Source: Mycetocola manganoxydans (GTDB lineage: Bacteria > Actinomycetota > Actinomycetes > Actinomycetales > Microbacteriaceae). From it: DNA of 64,000 nt. The position numbers were made by a program, and so were the translations under genes. Numbering within the stretch: position 1 is the first letter of the stretch; each line of letters opens with the position of its first letter. Where the stretch lies: positions 248,001 to 312,000 of the forward strand of contig NZ_RCUV01000003.1 of NCBI RefSeq assembly GCF_003667545.1. The letters are read 5' to 3'. The notes under the pieces were generated by a model. That model did not search any database. It was not told the origin of the DNA and saw nothing but the letters and a program-made list of their open reading frames with translations. This document shows, one piece after another, positions 34,306-43,700 of this stretch.

Positions 34306-35820
34306 GTGAACGACTCCGCCGCCGACCTCGACCTCTCGGAGCGCCCCACAGCGCCCCGCCCGGCCGCCCTCGACCACACGGCGCGCAACCGCCGGGTGAT
34401 CTGGCTGCTGCTCTCCGCGACCTTCGTCGTCATCCTCAACGAAACGATCATGAGCGTTGCCATCCGCGAACTCATGCTCGACCTCAACATCGACGCCCGC
34501 GCCGCACAGTGGCTGACGACGGCGTTCCTGCTCACCATGGCGATCGTGATCCCGATCACCGGGTTCCTGTTGCAGCGATTCAATACCCGGCCGATCTTCC
34601 TCACAGCGATGAGCTTGTTCTCGGCGGGAACCCTTCTCGCGGCGCTCGCACCGATCTTCGAGGTCCTGTTGGTCGCCCGCGTCATCCAGGCCTCGGGCAC
34701 CGCGATCATGGTTCCGCTCCTGATGACCACGATCATGACGCTCATCCCGGTCTCCCAGCGCGGCCGCACCATGGGCAACGTCTCCATCGTCATCTCGGTC
34801 GCCCCTGCCATCGGCCCGACCGTTTCCGGGCTCATCCTCAACGCGCTGAGCTGGCGCTGGATGTTCTGGCTCGTGCTGCCGATCGCCCTCGTGATGCTGT
34901 TCATCGGTTTCCGCAAGGTCGAGAACGTGACCGAGCCCGAGCGCGTTCCGCTCGACATCACCTCGGTGATCCTCTCGGCGTTCGGCTTCGGCGGACTCAT
35001 CTACGGCCTCAGCCGCATCGGTGAGAGCGGAGCGGAGGACGCGAGTGCCGCCGAGCAGGCTGCGGCGACGATGCCGATGTGGATCGCTCTCGGTGTCGGC
35101 GTGATGGGCCTCGGCACGTTCGTCTGGCGCCAGCTTCGGCTGCAGCGCCGCGACCTCGCGTTGCTCGACCTGCGTACCTTCCGCTCGGCCAACTTCGCCG
35201 TGTCGATCGTCGTCATGGTCGTCAGCATGGCCGCGCTGTTCGGAACGATCATTCTGCTGCCGATCTACATGCAGCAGGTGCTCGGCTTCGAGCCGCTCCA
35301 AACCGGACTCCTGCTTCTGCCAGGCGGGCTCCTCATGGGTCTGCTCGCGCCGCTCGTCGGCCGCCTGTACGACCGGTTCGGCCCCAAGCCGCTCCTGATT
35401 CCGGGATCGATCATCGTCAGCTCAGCGCTCTGGGCGCTCACGATGATCACCGAGTCGACAACGTCGACGTACCTGCTCGGCGCGCACCTCCTGCTGAGCC
35501 TCGGGTTGGCGTTCCTGTTCACCCCGCTCTTCACCTCGGCACTTGGCTCGGTCAACCCGCACCTGTACTCCCACGCATCAGCGACGGTCGGTACCGTGCA
35601 GCAGGTCGCCGGCGCCGCCGGTACCGCCCTGTTCATCACGATCATGTCGTCGACGAGCGTTGCACTTGCGAGCGAGGGGGCTTCTGCCACCACTGCCGCC
35701 GCCGGCGGTGTTCAGGCCGCGTTCTTCGCCGGCGCTGTCATCTCGCTGCTGGCCGTCGCCGGGTCGATCTTCGTAAGCAAGCCGGCTGACGTTCCCGAGG
35801 GGATGCCCGCCGCACACTGA
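34306..35820 (+). CDS. MFS multidrug transporter, DHA2 (14-TMS) family
   Basis: 504 residues from GTG 34306. First helix carries LSATFVVILNETIMSVA, with the DHA2-type acidic residue. Motif A-like LQRFNTRPIFLTAM and motif C SVAPAIGPTVSGLIL mark a proton-coupled drug antiporter. About 14 membrane helices, with a cytoplasmic loop RKVENVTEPERVPL. The 242 nt upstream hold no gene that I can support. Ends at a very strong terminator. Substrate unknown. Confidence 0.92.
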   Translation: MNDSAADLDLSERPTAPRPAALDHTARNRRVIWLLLSATFVVILNETIMSVAIRELMLDLNIDARAAQWLTTAFLLTMAIVIPITGFLLQRFNTRPIFLTAMSLFSAGTLLAALAPIFEVLLVARVIQASGTAIMVPLLMTTIMTLIPVSQRGRTMGNVSIVISVAPAIGPTVSGLILNALSWRWMFWLVLPIALVMLFIGFRKVENVTEPERVPLDITSVILSAFGFGGLIYGLSRIGESGAEDASAAEQAAATMPMWIALGVGVMGLGTFVWRQLRLQRRDLALLDLRTFRSANFAVSIVVMVVSMAALFGTIILLPIYMQQVLGFEPLQTGLLLLPGGLLMGLLAPLVGRLYDRFGPKPLLIPGSIIVSSALWALTMITESTTSTYLLGAHLLLSLGLAFLFTPLFTSALGSVNPHLYSHASATVGTVQQVAGAAGTALFITIMSSTSVALASEGASATTAAAGGVQAAFFAGAVISLLAVAGSIFVSKPADVPEGMPAAH

Positions 35821-35839
35821 GTGCCAGAACGGCTGACCG

Positions 35840-35890
35840 AGAAAAACGGATGCTGCCCGCGCGACTCGCGCAGGCAGCATCCGTTTTTCT
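35840..35890. terminator. Strong bidirectional intrinsic terminator
   Basis: Perfect 18-bp arms AGAAAAACGGATGCTGCC (35840-35857) and GGCAGCATCCGTTTTTCT (35873-35890), with an inner 5-bp stem GCGCG/CGCGC in the loop. The A-run and T-run flank the stem on both strands, so it can end the MFS gene (+) and the DHFR-like gene (-). The stem contains the CGGATGC heptamer. Confidence 0.95.
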
Positions 35891-35894
35891 GCTG

Positions 35895-36446
35895 TCAGGT
35901 CGCGGGCAGCGGGCGATACGTGGCCTGGGTGAACCCGGAACCGAGGTCACGCGTGCCGGTGAGCTCGAGCCGGATGTCACGGTCCACGTCGCCGAACAGG
36001 GGAATGCCCGAGCCGATCAGCACCGGCGCGATACTCACCGTGAGCGAATCGAGCAAGCCCGCGCGAAGGAACTGCTGCACCACCGTGCCGCCGTCGACGT
36101 ACACGTGCTGCCGGTTCTCCGCGCGGAGGGTGTCGATCGCGTCGTCGAGCGACGCGTGAACGGAGGCGTCAGGCCAGTCGATCGAGGTGAGCGTACTGCT
36201 CAGCACGAGTACACGTTTGCCACCGTACGGGTACTCATCGAATCCCCGAACGATGTCATAGGAGTTGCGGCCGAGCAGCATCGAGTCGACGGAGGCGAAG
36301 AAGTCGTCGTAGCCGGTGTCGCCGAGGCCGGCGCCGGCGTCGAGCAGCCAGTCGAGGCCACCGTCGGAGCGCGCGATGAACCCGTCGAGGCTCATCGCGA
36401 GGAAAGCGGATGCCCGGGGCAGGGGCAGAGCGGAATCGTCGGTCAT
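35895..36446 (-). CDS. Dihydrofolate-reductase-fold protein (RibD C-terminal type)
   Basis: 183 residues. ASAFLAMSLDGFIARSDGGLDWL is the N-terminal signature of the DHFR/RibD-C family, followed by DSMLLGRNSYDIV, KRVLVLSSTL, the NADPH loop VYVDGGTVVQQFL and SIAPVLIGSGIPLFG. Presumably an NADPH-dependent reductase; a role in folate or riboflavin synthesis is unlikely from context. Leaderless (TAGCGT, 6 nt, ATG). Confidence 0.9.
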   Translation of the reverse strand: MTDDSALPLPRASAFLAMSLDGFIARSDGGLDWLLDAGAGLGDTGYDDFFASVDSMLLGRNSYDIVRGFDEYPYGGKRVLVLSSTLTSIDWPDASVHASLDDAIDTLRAENRQHVYVDGGTVVQQFLRAGLLDSLTVSIAPVLIGSGIPLFGDVDRDIRLELTGTRDLGSGFTQATYRPLPAT

Positions 36447-36452
36447 GCGGGC

Positions 36453-36458
36453 ACGCTA
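36453..36458 (-). promoter_or_regulatory. -10 box for leaderless gene at 36446
   Basis: TAGCGT, GCCCGC, ATG. Confidence 0.6.
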
Positions 36459-36524
36459 TCACCGGCATCTGACAGTGTTGAAGGGGGGTGGTCCCGTCCC
36501 GTGGTCATTCCGGAGCGTGAGAAC

Positions 36525-36530
36525 TACGCT
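36525..36530 (+). promoter_or_regulatory. -10 box for leaderless gene at 36537
   Basis: TACGCT, GGCAGG, ATG. Confidence 0.6.
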
Positions 36531-36536
36531 GGCAGG

Positions 36537-36833
36537 ATGGCTCCCGACTTCGCCCACGAACCCGACGCTCGCCGCTACACCCTTCGGATCGGCGACGAAT
36601 TGGTCTGTGTTGCCGACTACTCGGAGCGACCCGGGCAGATCTACTTCACCCACACATACACGTCGCCGGCGCGACGCGGACACGGCCACGCGGCATCCCT
36701 CATCGAGTTCGCGGTGAATGATGTCGCATCGAGGACAACGGACCGGATCGTTCCGGTGTGCTCCTTCGTCGTCGACTGGTTCGACTCCCACCCGGAACGC
36801 GCCGACCTGCTTCGCCGCGACGCGAAGGCCTAG
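36537..36833 (+). CDS. Small GNAT-fold N-acetyltransferase (YjdJ/GCN5L1-like)
   Basis: 98 residues from ATG 36537. IYFTHTYTSPARRGHGHAAS carries the acetyl-CoA pyrophosphate loop (RRGHGHA), followed by IVPVCSFVVDWFDSHPERADL, the Cys/Pro-containing end of the minimal Acetyltransf_CG family. The 3' end overlaps the end of the convergent TM0106-type gene by 4 nt. Substrate unknown. Confidence 0.88.
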   Translation: MAPDFAHEPDARRYTLRIGDELVCVADYSERPGQIYFTHTYTSPARRGHGHAASLIEFAVNDVASRTTDRIVPVCSFVVDWFDSHPERADLLRRDAKA

Positions 36834-39800
36834 CTTTTCCCGCCAGGCTCCACGAGCGTGAGGAAGGCGCTGAGTTCGGCTATTCCCTGCGCATTGACCG
36901 GCAGATAATCGGTGAGCGCCGGCGAGTACACCAGGTACGCCGCCCATTTTGCGCGCGAGATGGCGACGTTGAGCCGGTTCTTCAGGATCAGGAACCCCAT
37001 CCCCCGCGGTACCTCGGACGCAGCGGATGCCGCTAGAGTCACGATCGCGATCGCAGCCTCCTGGCCCTGGAACTTGTCGACGGTTCCCACCCGAACGCGG
37101 TCGAACCCAGCGGCTGCGAGGGTGTCGCGCACCAGCGCCACCTGCGCGTTGTACGGAGACACGACGATGATGTCGTCCTGGTCGAGCGGGTCGTCGTCAC
37201 GGGACTCGGTCGGGTCTGTCCACGATCTGCCGATCGCCGCCCGCACCAGCTCGACCACTCGCGCGGCCTCCTCGGCGGAGGCGACGGCGTTGCCTGCGTG
37301 TTCGACGGCTTCGATGTGGAGTCCGGGTTCGATGCCGTCGAGGTACCTGCTGGAGGTGACCTCGTGTGCGTGCAACTCACCCTCGTATGACAGCCGCGAC
37401 ACCGGTGCGGTGACGGCGGGATGCATCCGCCTGCTTTCGGCGAGGAAGTAGCCGAGGTCGGCCGGAAGAACGTCGTGCCCGTCGCTCACCCAACCCAGCG
37501 CGGACGTGTCGATCGGTTCCGGGTGCAGCCCCTGGCTCACCTGCGGCAGTTGCTGCGGGTCGCCGAGAAGCATGAGGTTCCTGGCAGCGACGCTCGCCGC
37601 GATCGTGAACGCGAGCGAATACTGTCCTGCTTCGTCGATGACCAGCAGGTCGAGGCTGTGCCGCGGCACTCGGGCCTTGTTGCTGAAGTCCCACGCGGTG
37701 CCGCCGAGCACGAAGCCAGTCGCGTCATTCTCGGTGGCGAACATGAGGTGCCCGTTGGCATCGAGCGGCGTATAGGGGACGCTCGTGGCATCCACCCCTG
37801 TCTTCTTCACCTTGCCGACGAGCCCGGCGGGCAGCCCGGCCTTGACGACGGCGGTGAGCAGGTTCTCGACGACGGCGTGGGACTGCGCGACGACACCGAT
37901 CTTCCAGCCGTGGTCGCGGACGAGAGCGGCGATGACGTGCGCGCCGAGGTAGGTCTTGCCCGTGCCTGGCGGGCCCTGCACGGCGAGGTAGGAACGGTCG
38001 AGATCGAGGATGCTCGCGATGACCGCGTCGATGCGCTCCCCGGTCACCGGGGTGAGAGCGCCGGATCGGGTGCGGGGTGGCGTGCGGCGGAGGATGTCGA
38101 CGACCGGGTCGCTCGGCCACTCCGGCTGCGCGTCGACGATGGCCTGCGCCCATTCCTCGATGGCGGGTTTCTGTTGCCCGGCTGGCGGGGGCGCGGACGG
38201 AGTGAGCGCCATCGGCAGGTCGTCGAACGGCTCGATGCCCGCCTGAAGGGTTTCTTCGACGAGGGCGCCACGATCGTCGACCTCGAGCACCTTCACGGAG
38301 CGCGTCGGGCGGGAGCCGGGGTCGCCGACCGTCGCCTCGAACGGGCCCGGGTGCTCGTAGAGCACGAACGGTCCGGCTGAATCACCCGGTTTGACGCTGC
38401 TGCCCGGTGCCCATTTTCCGGTGAGCCGCACCCAGCGCCGGTCGGTGCGCTGCTTGCCCTCCCGGAACCACGGCTTCTCGACCGATGCTCCGCCGTCTTC
38501 GACGACGAGGACGTCTCGGTTGTCTTCCCAGGACTGGACGTCCTGGATCAGGCGCGCGAAGTGAGCCCACCAGAAGCTTTTCTGTTCCCGCTGGTGGTAG
38601 TCGATGGCGGCTGCCGCGAAGGCGGCGGCGGTCTGGTCGGCACTTCGCCCGGCGGCGAGACGGTCACCGGCGATCGAGAGCAGGGCATAGCGAAGCGGTG
38701 ACGGCTCGATGTCCGGGACGGAGTCCTTGGCTTCGTGCAACGTGCCGGGCTGGATGCCGTGCTCACGACCGCGTTCGATCAGCCAGTCTCGAAGGCGAAG
38801 CGTCGAAACGCAGTCGTACCGGTTGTAGTCGCCGATCTCGTCGAGCTTGTGCTGCCCGTCCGTGTCGTTTCCGGTCTCGATCAGCTCCCGCGCATCCGCG
38901 TATTCGGTGATCGACGCTGCTCCGTCTTTCACGTCGCTCTCGCGCAGTTCGTCACCCATGTAGAGCGGTTCGAGCTTTTTGATCGAGTAGGAGCGGGAGC
39001 CGACCCGGATGCTCTTCTTCACCATCGGGTACAGGTCGACGAGGACGTTGTCGCGGAACAGCTGATCGACCTCGTCCTCGCCCTCGCCGTGGCGGGCAGC
39101 GATCGACGACAGGTGCGTGCGCTCGTATGAGGCGTAGTGATAGATATGCAGGTTCGGGAATGCACGCCTGCGGTCGGCGACGTAGTCGAGGAAGTTGCGG
39201 AGCGCGACGCGTTCCTCAGCGAAGCTGTGTGCCCAGAACGCCGTGAAGGTCCCGTCGACGTCGACGAGCCCGAAGAGGTAATCGAGCCCCCACGAACGGC
39301 CCTCGCCCTCGGTGTACAGCGGGTCACCTTCGAAGTCGAAGAAGATGTCGCCGGGGTCGGGTTCGGGCAGCGCGGCGAGTGCGAGCGGATTGAATACCCG
39401 CACCGGCGGCGGCGTGCCGGGGCCGGGCTCCGGTGGGCCCTCGAGCTGCAACTGGGCCTGCAGGCGCAGGCCGGCGAGCGTTGAGGCACCGATGCCGACG
39501 TCGCTCGCCTCACCGTCGAAGTCGACCAGTTGCTCGATCGTGGTGATGCCGTGCGCGGCGAGCCGGGCCCGCTGGGTCACACGCATCCCGCCGACGAGGA
39601 GCACGTCACGAGAGGAAAGGATCTCGGCTTCGCAGGTCTCGCAGCGGCCGCAGATCGTGTATCGGGCGTCTCCCCAGACCACAGCGGCATTGTTGGGGTC
39701 GTCGAACCGTTCCGCGATGATCCGGTGCAGCCGCTCTTCACGCTTGAGGTAGACGGGCAGGATGTCACTGACCCGGTGCGTGCTCGTCATCCCGTTGCCG

Positions 39801-40327
39801 AGCAGGATCTGCACGGTGTCGGCCGGCTCGACGCCGAGCTGCCGCAACTGGACGACGTAGGCGGCGAGCTGGAGCAAAGCGGTCACCTTCGCCGAGCGGG
39901 CGAGCTTGGTGTCCTGCACGAGGTACCGGCCGTCGCTCTGCCGCACGATGAAGTCGGCGAACCCGACGAAGTTCCCGTCGAAGAACGTGGCCTGGAAGAC
40001 GACATCGGCTCCGGCGTCGAACGCACGCTTCGTGGCGGCAACGGCCTCGGCGAGCGCGTCGCGCGTCAACTCAGCGGGGCGCTCGATCTCGACGACACCG
40101 GGCCCGAATTCAGCACGGTAGGCGTCGAGGACCCGGGCTTCGTGTTCGTCTCCGAGCCTTCCTGTGCGCGCGAGCATCGCGTCGACCACCTCGTCGACAC
40201 GCTCCGTGCGGCCGAGCTTGGCGTCGAGTTTGCGCAGGAAGGCGAACTCGCACGTGGACGCGACGGTGAGGTCGCTCGCGCTGGTGACAAGGCACGCGCG
40301 AGAGAGCGATTCGTCGAGGAAGAACAT
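36830..40327 (-). CDS. TM0106-family RecB-like nuclease fused to SF1 helicase
   Basis: 1165 residues from ATG 40327 with GGAGG upstream. The N-terminal PD-(D/E)xK-like region (FVGFADFIVRQSDGRYLVQDTKLARS) is followed by a Cys cluster CGRCETCEAEIL, a possible metal site. An RNase H-like 3'-5' exonuclease domain comes next (IFFDFEGDPLY; YNRYDCVSTLRLRDWL). The C-terminal SF1B helicase has Walker A GPPGTGKT (785-792), Walker B LDLLVIDEAGQ, GDPQQLPQ and VGTVDKFQGQEA...NVAISRAK. Possible Dna2-like role in end processing, repair or restriction of foreign DNA; its biology is poorly known. It is divergent from the region leading to the SWIM-SNF2 helicase. Confidence 0.9.
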   Translation of the reverse strand: MFFLDESLSRACLVTSASDLTVASTCEFAFLRKLDAKLGRTERVDEVVDAMLARTGRLGDEHEARVLDAYRAEFGPGVVEIERPAELTRDALAEAVAATKRAFDAGADVVFQATFFDGNFVGFADFIVRQSDGRYLVQDTKLARSAKVTALLQLAAYVVQLRQLGVEPADTVQILLGNGMTSTHRVSDILPVYLKREERLHRIIAERFDDPNNAAVVWGDARYTICGRCETCEAEILSSRDVLLVGGMRVTQRARLAAHGITTIEQLVDFDGEASDVGIGASTLAGLRLQAQLQLEGPPEPGPGTPPPVRVFNPLALAALPEPDPGDIFFDFEGDPLYTEGEGRSWGLDYLFGLVDVDGTFTAFWAHSFAEERVALRNFLDYVADRRRAFPNLHIYHYASYERTHLSSIAARHGEGEDEVDQLFRDNVLVDLYPMVKKSIRVGSRSYSIKKLEPLYMGDELRESDVKDGAASITEYADARELIETGNDTDGQHKLDEIGDYNRYDCVSTLRLRDWLIERGREHGIQPGTLHEAKDSVPDIEPSPLRYALLSIAGDRLAAGRSADQTAAAFAAAAIDYHQREQKSFWWAHFARLIQDVQSWEDNRDVLVVEDGGASVEKPWFREGKQRTDRRWVRLTGKWAPGSSVKPGDSAGPFVLYEHPGPFEATVGDPGSRPTRSVKVLEVDDRGALVEETLQAGIEPFDDLPMALTPSAPPPAGQQKPAIEEWAQAIVDAQPEWPSDPVVDILRRTPPRTRSGALTPVTGERIDAVIASILDLDRSYLAVQGPPGTGKTYLGAHVIAALVRDHGWKIGVVAQSHAVVENLLTAVVKAGLPAGLVGKVKKTGVDATSVPYTPLDANGHLMFATENDATGFVLGGTAWDFSNKARVPRHSLDLLVIDEAGQYSLAFTIAASVAARNLMLLGDPQQLPQVSQGLHPEPIDTSALGWVSDGHDVLPADLGYFLAESRRMHPAVTAPVSRLSYEGELHAHEVTSSRYLDGIEPGLHIEAVEHAGNAVASAEEAARVVELVRAAIGRSWTDPTESRDDDPLDQDDIIVVSPYNAQVALVRDTLAAAGFDRVRVGTVDKFQGQEAAIAIVTLAASAASEVPRGMGFLILKNRLNVAISRAKWAAYLVYSPALTDYLPVNAQGIAELSAFLTLVEPGGKS

Positions 40328-40456
40328 GGGACCTCCGAGGTCGGGCAGTTCCGAGGCTAGCGGCAGCCGCCGACATCAGACCCTGCTTCGCCCGGTGGTT
40401 GTAGCACAAACGCACGGATGCCCGCACTGCTCTATCGCGAACGACCCCCGGCCGCG

Positions 40457-40462
40457 TAGCGT
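40457..40462 (+). promoter_or_regulatory. -10 box for tiny ORF at 40469
   Basis: TAGCGT, GGGGCC, ATG. Confidence 0.6.
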
Positions 40463-40468
40463 GGGGCC

Positions 40469-40642
40469 ATGACTGACAACGACACAACCGAGACCCCGAA
40501 GCCCCGCGACCGTTCGCACCACGACGAGACCACCGATCGTCCCGGGCAGTCGGCCGATGGCATCCCAGACGGTTCAGGCACCAACACCGACACCGGTGAC
40601 GACACCGACCGCGACACTGTGTCCGGCGGCCCCGCCGACTAA
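40469..40642 (+). CDS. 57-residue acidic Thr/Asp-rich peptide
   Basis: MTDNDTTETPKPRDRSHHDE to a TAA at 40640; composition dominated by Asp, Thr and Gly (GTNTDTGDDTDRDT), with no hydrophobic core. Too short for a 60-codon ORF cut-off. Its reality is supported by a TAGCGT box exactly 6 nt before the ATG and by a strong terminator starting 21 nt after the stop. Function unknown; probably disordered, similar in character to 44293. Confidence 0.6.
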   Translation: MTDNDTTETPKPRDRSHHDETTDRPGQSADGIPDGSGTNTDTGDDTDRDTVSGGPAD

Positions 40643-40662
40643 GTCCCCCACGAAGTTCCACG

Positions 40663-40708
40663 AGTGGTTCACCGTCCCTCCGCAAGCGAGGGACTGTGAA
40701 CCACTTTT
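40663..40708 (+). terminator. Intrinsic terminator after the 57-residue ORF
   Basis: Stem AGTGGTTCAC / GTGAACCACT and GTCCCTC / GAGGGAC with one mismatch between the two blocks, 7-nt loop, followed by TTTT (the run overlapping the stem end). It isolates the tiny ORF from the SNF2 gene starting at 40753. Confidence 0.9.
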
Positions 40709-40752
40709 GCGCTTCGGGCAAGGCGCAGGCCGAAGGATGAGAGAATGAACGG

Positions 40753-43700
40753 ATGTCGTCTCCCGCCGCTCCCCTGGTGGATGTCACCGACATCATCCGT
40801 CTCGTCGGCAACTCCGCGTTCAATCGTGCGACCGCGTACGCCAGGAACGGTGCCGTCCGTGACCTCGACTGGGACCATGACGCCGGCAGCCTGACCGCTG
40901 AGGTGCAGGGCACAGCTCCTGATCCGTATCGGTGCAGGGTCGTGCTCGCTCCCGCCCGCAAGGAATTCAGCCGACCGACGACCTCCAGCTGCACCTGCCC
41001 GCTCCGCGCGAGCTGCAAACACGTCGCTGCCACCTTGCTCGCGAGCAACGCACGAGCGGTGAAGAACATCGATCTCCAGCCCGGAACACAGGATGACCCG
41101 GATGCTTTGTCGCGCGACCGTCAATGGATCGAACGCAACCTGCGATCCGCAGACGAGTGGTACTCAGGCGAGACGACGTGGCCGAGTGACACCTGGGATG
41201 AGAAGGAACCCGAGGTTCCCCGAGGCCCCGCTCAACCCGAGTGGAAATCCGCTGTCGGTGCACTGACCGGCCAGCTCGCGGCATCCGGAAGCGCGCCGAC
41301 GCCGATGGGATTGCAATTCGAGTTGCGGGAGCAGACCCCGCGCACCCGCCACCGCTGGAACGGTCCAACCGCACGCACAGCAAAGAGCACGACCGGGTCC
41401 GGTGAGTACAGGCTCGGGGTGCGGCCGGTCATCCGGAACGAAAAGGGCAACTGGGTCCGCACGAACGTCGGCTGGAACACGTTCAGTTATCAGGTCAACC
41501 GGCTCGGCCTCGACCCGCAACAGCACCGCTGGTTCAGCCAGTTCGCCGCGCTTCATCGGGCCGCCCGCAACGTGTATACCGTCGGCCAGGACCTGGACTG
41601 GCTCTACCTCGACGACTTCAACAGTCCCCTGCTGTGGAACCTCCTCTCCGAAGCGCGATCCCTCGGGATCGAACTCGTCGGCAGCCGCAAGGACGCGAGC
41701 GTCCGGATCGGTGACACAGCCCTCGTCGGCCTCGACGCCACAGCGGATACCGACCTGCGCCTCGTCCCCACCCTCACGATCGACGGAGTGACCCATCCGG
41801 CCGAGTCCGCTGGGCTCCTCGGCGACCACGGGGTGTACGCCTACGCCCTCGAGCCTGCACCGAGTTTCGTGCTCGCCCGGGCACCGGAACGGCTCACCGA
41901 GGAGCAGCAGCGCCTCGTCGGCCAGTCCTCGGACGTCGTCGTACCTGCCGCAGACATCGACGAATTCCTCGCCGAGTTCTACCCGCGTCTTCGACACTCG
42001 ATCCCGATCACCTCGACCGATGAGACCGTCGAGTTTCCCCCGGTCATTCCCCCTGTTCTCGTGCTCACCGCGGCGTTCTCGGCCAAGCACACCCTCGCAC
42101 TCGAGTGGGACTGGGAGTACCGCGAGGGCACGACAACGACACGGATGCCGCTCTACGCGACAGCCCACGACTCCGGTTCACGAGACCTCCAGATCGAGCA
42201 CGTGATCGCGGATCGGGCCCGCGCCATCACACCCCTCGAGTCCAGGACCCTCATCGGGCTCGACGCTGCCGAGTTCACCGACAAGGTGCTCCCAGGCATC
42301 GAAGCGGTCGAGGGGGTCCGGGTCGACGTGATCGGCACGAGGCCCGACTACCGCGAGCTCACCGAGACCCCGAAACTCAAGGTCACCACCGTCGAAACCG
42401 ACCAGCGGGACTGGTTCGACCTCGGCGTTATCGTGACCATCGACGGGCAGAAAATCCCGTTCGGCCCACTGTTCAAGGCGCTGTCGAAGGGCCAGACCAA
42501 GCTGCTGCTCGTCGACAACAGCTACCTCTCGCTGCAGCAGCCGGCGTTCGAGCAACTGCACGACCTGATCGAGGAGGCCAGGAGCCTCGCCGAGTGGGAC
42601 ACCGGCATGCGGATCAGCCGCTACCAGTCGAGCCTCTGGGAGGACCTCGAGGATCTCGCAGACGAGTCCGAGCAGGCCGCATCCTGGCGGAGCGCCGTCT
42701 CCGGCCTGCGCGAGATCGACACCGTCGAGCCCGTGCCGCTGCCTTCCAGCATCCAGGCCACGCTCCGCCCGTACCAGCTCGACGGTTTCACCTGGCTGGC
42801 GTTCCTCTACAAGCACCAGCTCGGCGGGATCCTCGCCGACGACATGGGGCTCGGCAAGACGCTGCAGACCCTCGCCCTGATGGCGCATGCGAAGGAGACG
42901 ACCGAGAAGGAGAAGCGGCGTCCGTTCCTCGTCGTCGCCCCGACATCCGTCGTCTCGAACTGGGGAATCGAAGCCGCACGGTTTGCGCCGGACCTCGACG
43001 TGCGCACCATCACCGCGACGCGTGCGAAGAGCGGCCCGCTCACCGATGTCGGCACAGCGGATGTCGTCATCACGTCGTACACACTGTTCCGTCTCGATTT
43101 CGACTCGTACGCGAGGCACGAATGGGCGGGGCTGATCCTCGACGAAGCGCAGTTCGTCAAGAACCGCACCGCGAAGGTGCACCAGTCGGCCCGCGACCTC
43201 GACGCCCCGTTCAAGCTCGCGATCACCGGAACGCCGATGGAGAACAATCTGCTCGAACTGTGGTCGCTGTTCGCGATCGTGGCACCTGGCCTGTTCCCGT
43301 CAGCCCGCAAGTTCCTCGACGAGTACGCGAAACCGATTGAAGCCGGGGACCGGCCTGAGCTTCTCACGCGACTGCGGCGTCGCATCCGCCCGCTGATGAT
43401 GCGCCGCACGAAGGAACTCGTCGCCACCGACCTGCCCGCGAAGCAGGAGCAGGTGCTCACCATCGACCTCAATCCGAAGCACCGCAAGCTGTACGACACG
43501 TTCCTGCAACGGGAACGGCAGAAACTGCTCGGCCTGCTCGACGACATGGACAAGAACCGGTTCATCGTCTTCCGCTCGCTCACGCTGCTCCGCATGCTGA
43601 GCCTCGACGCCTCCCTCGTCGACGAGCAATACGCGAACGTTCCGTCGTCGAAGCTCGACGCGCTCTTCGAACAGCTCGAGGATGTACTCGCCGAGGGCCA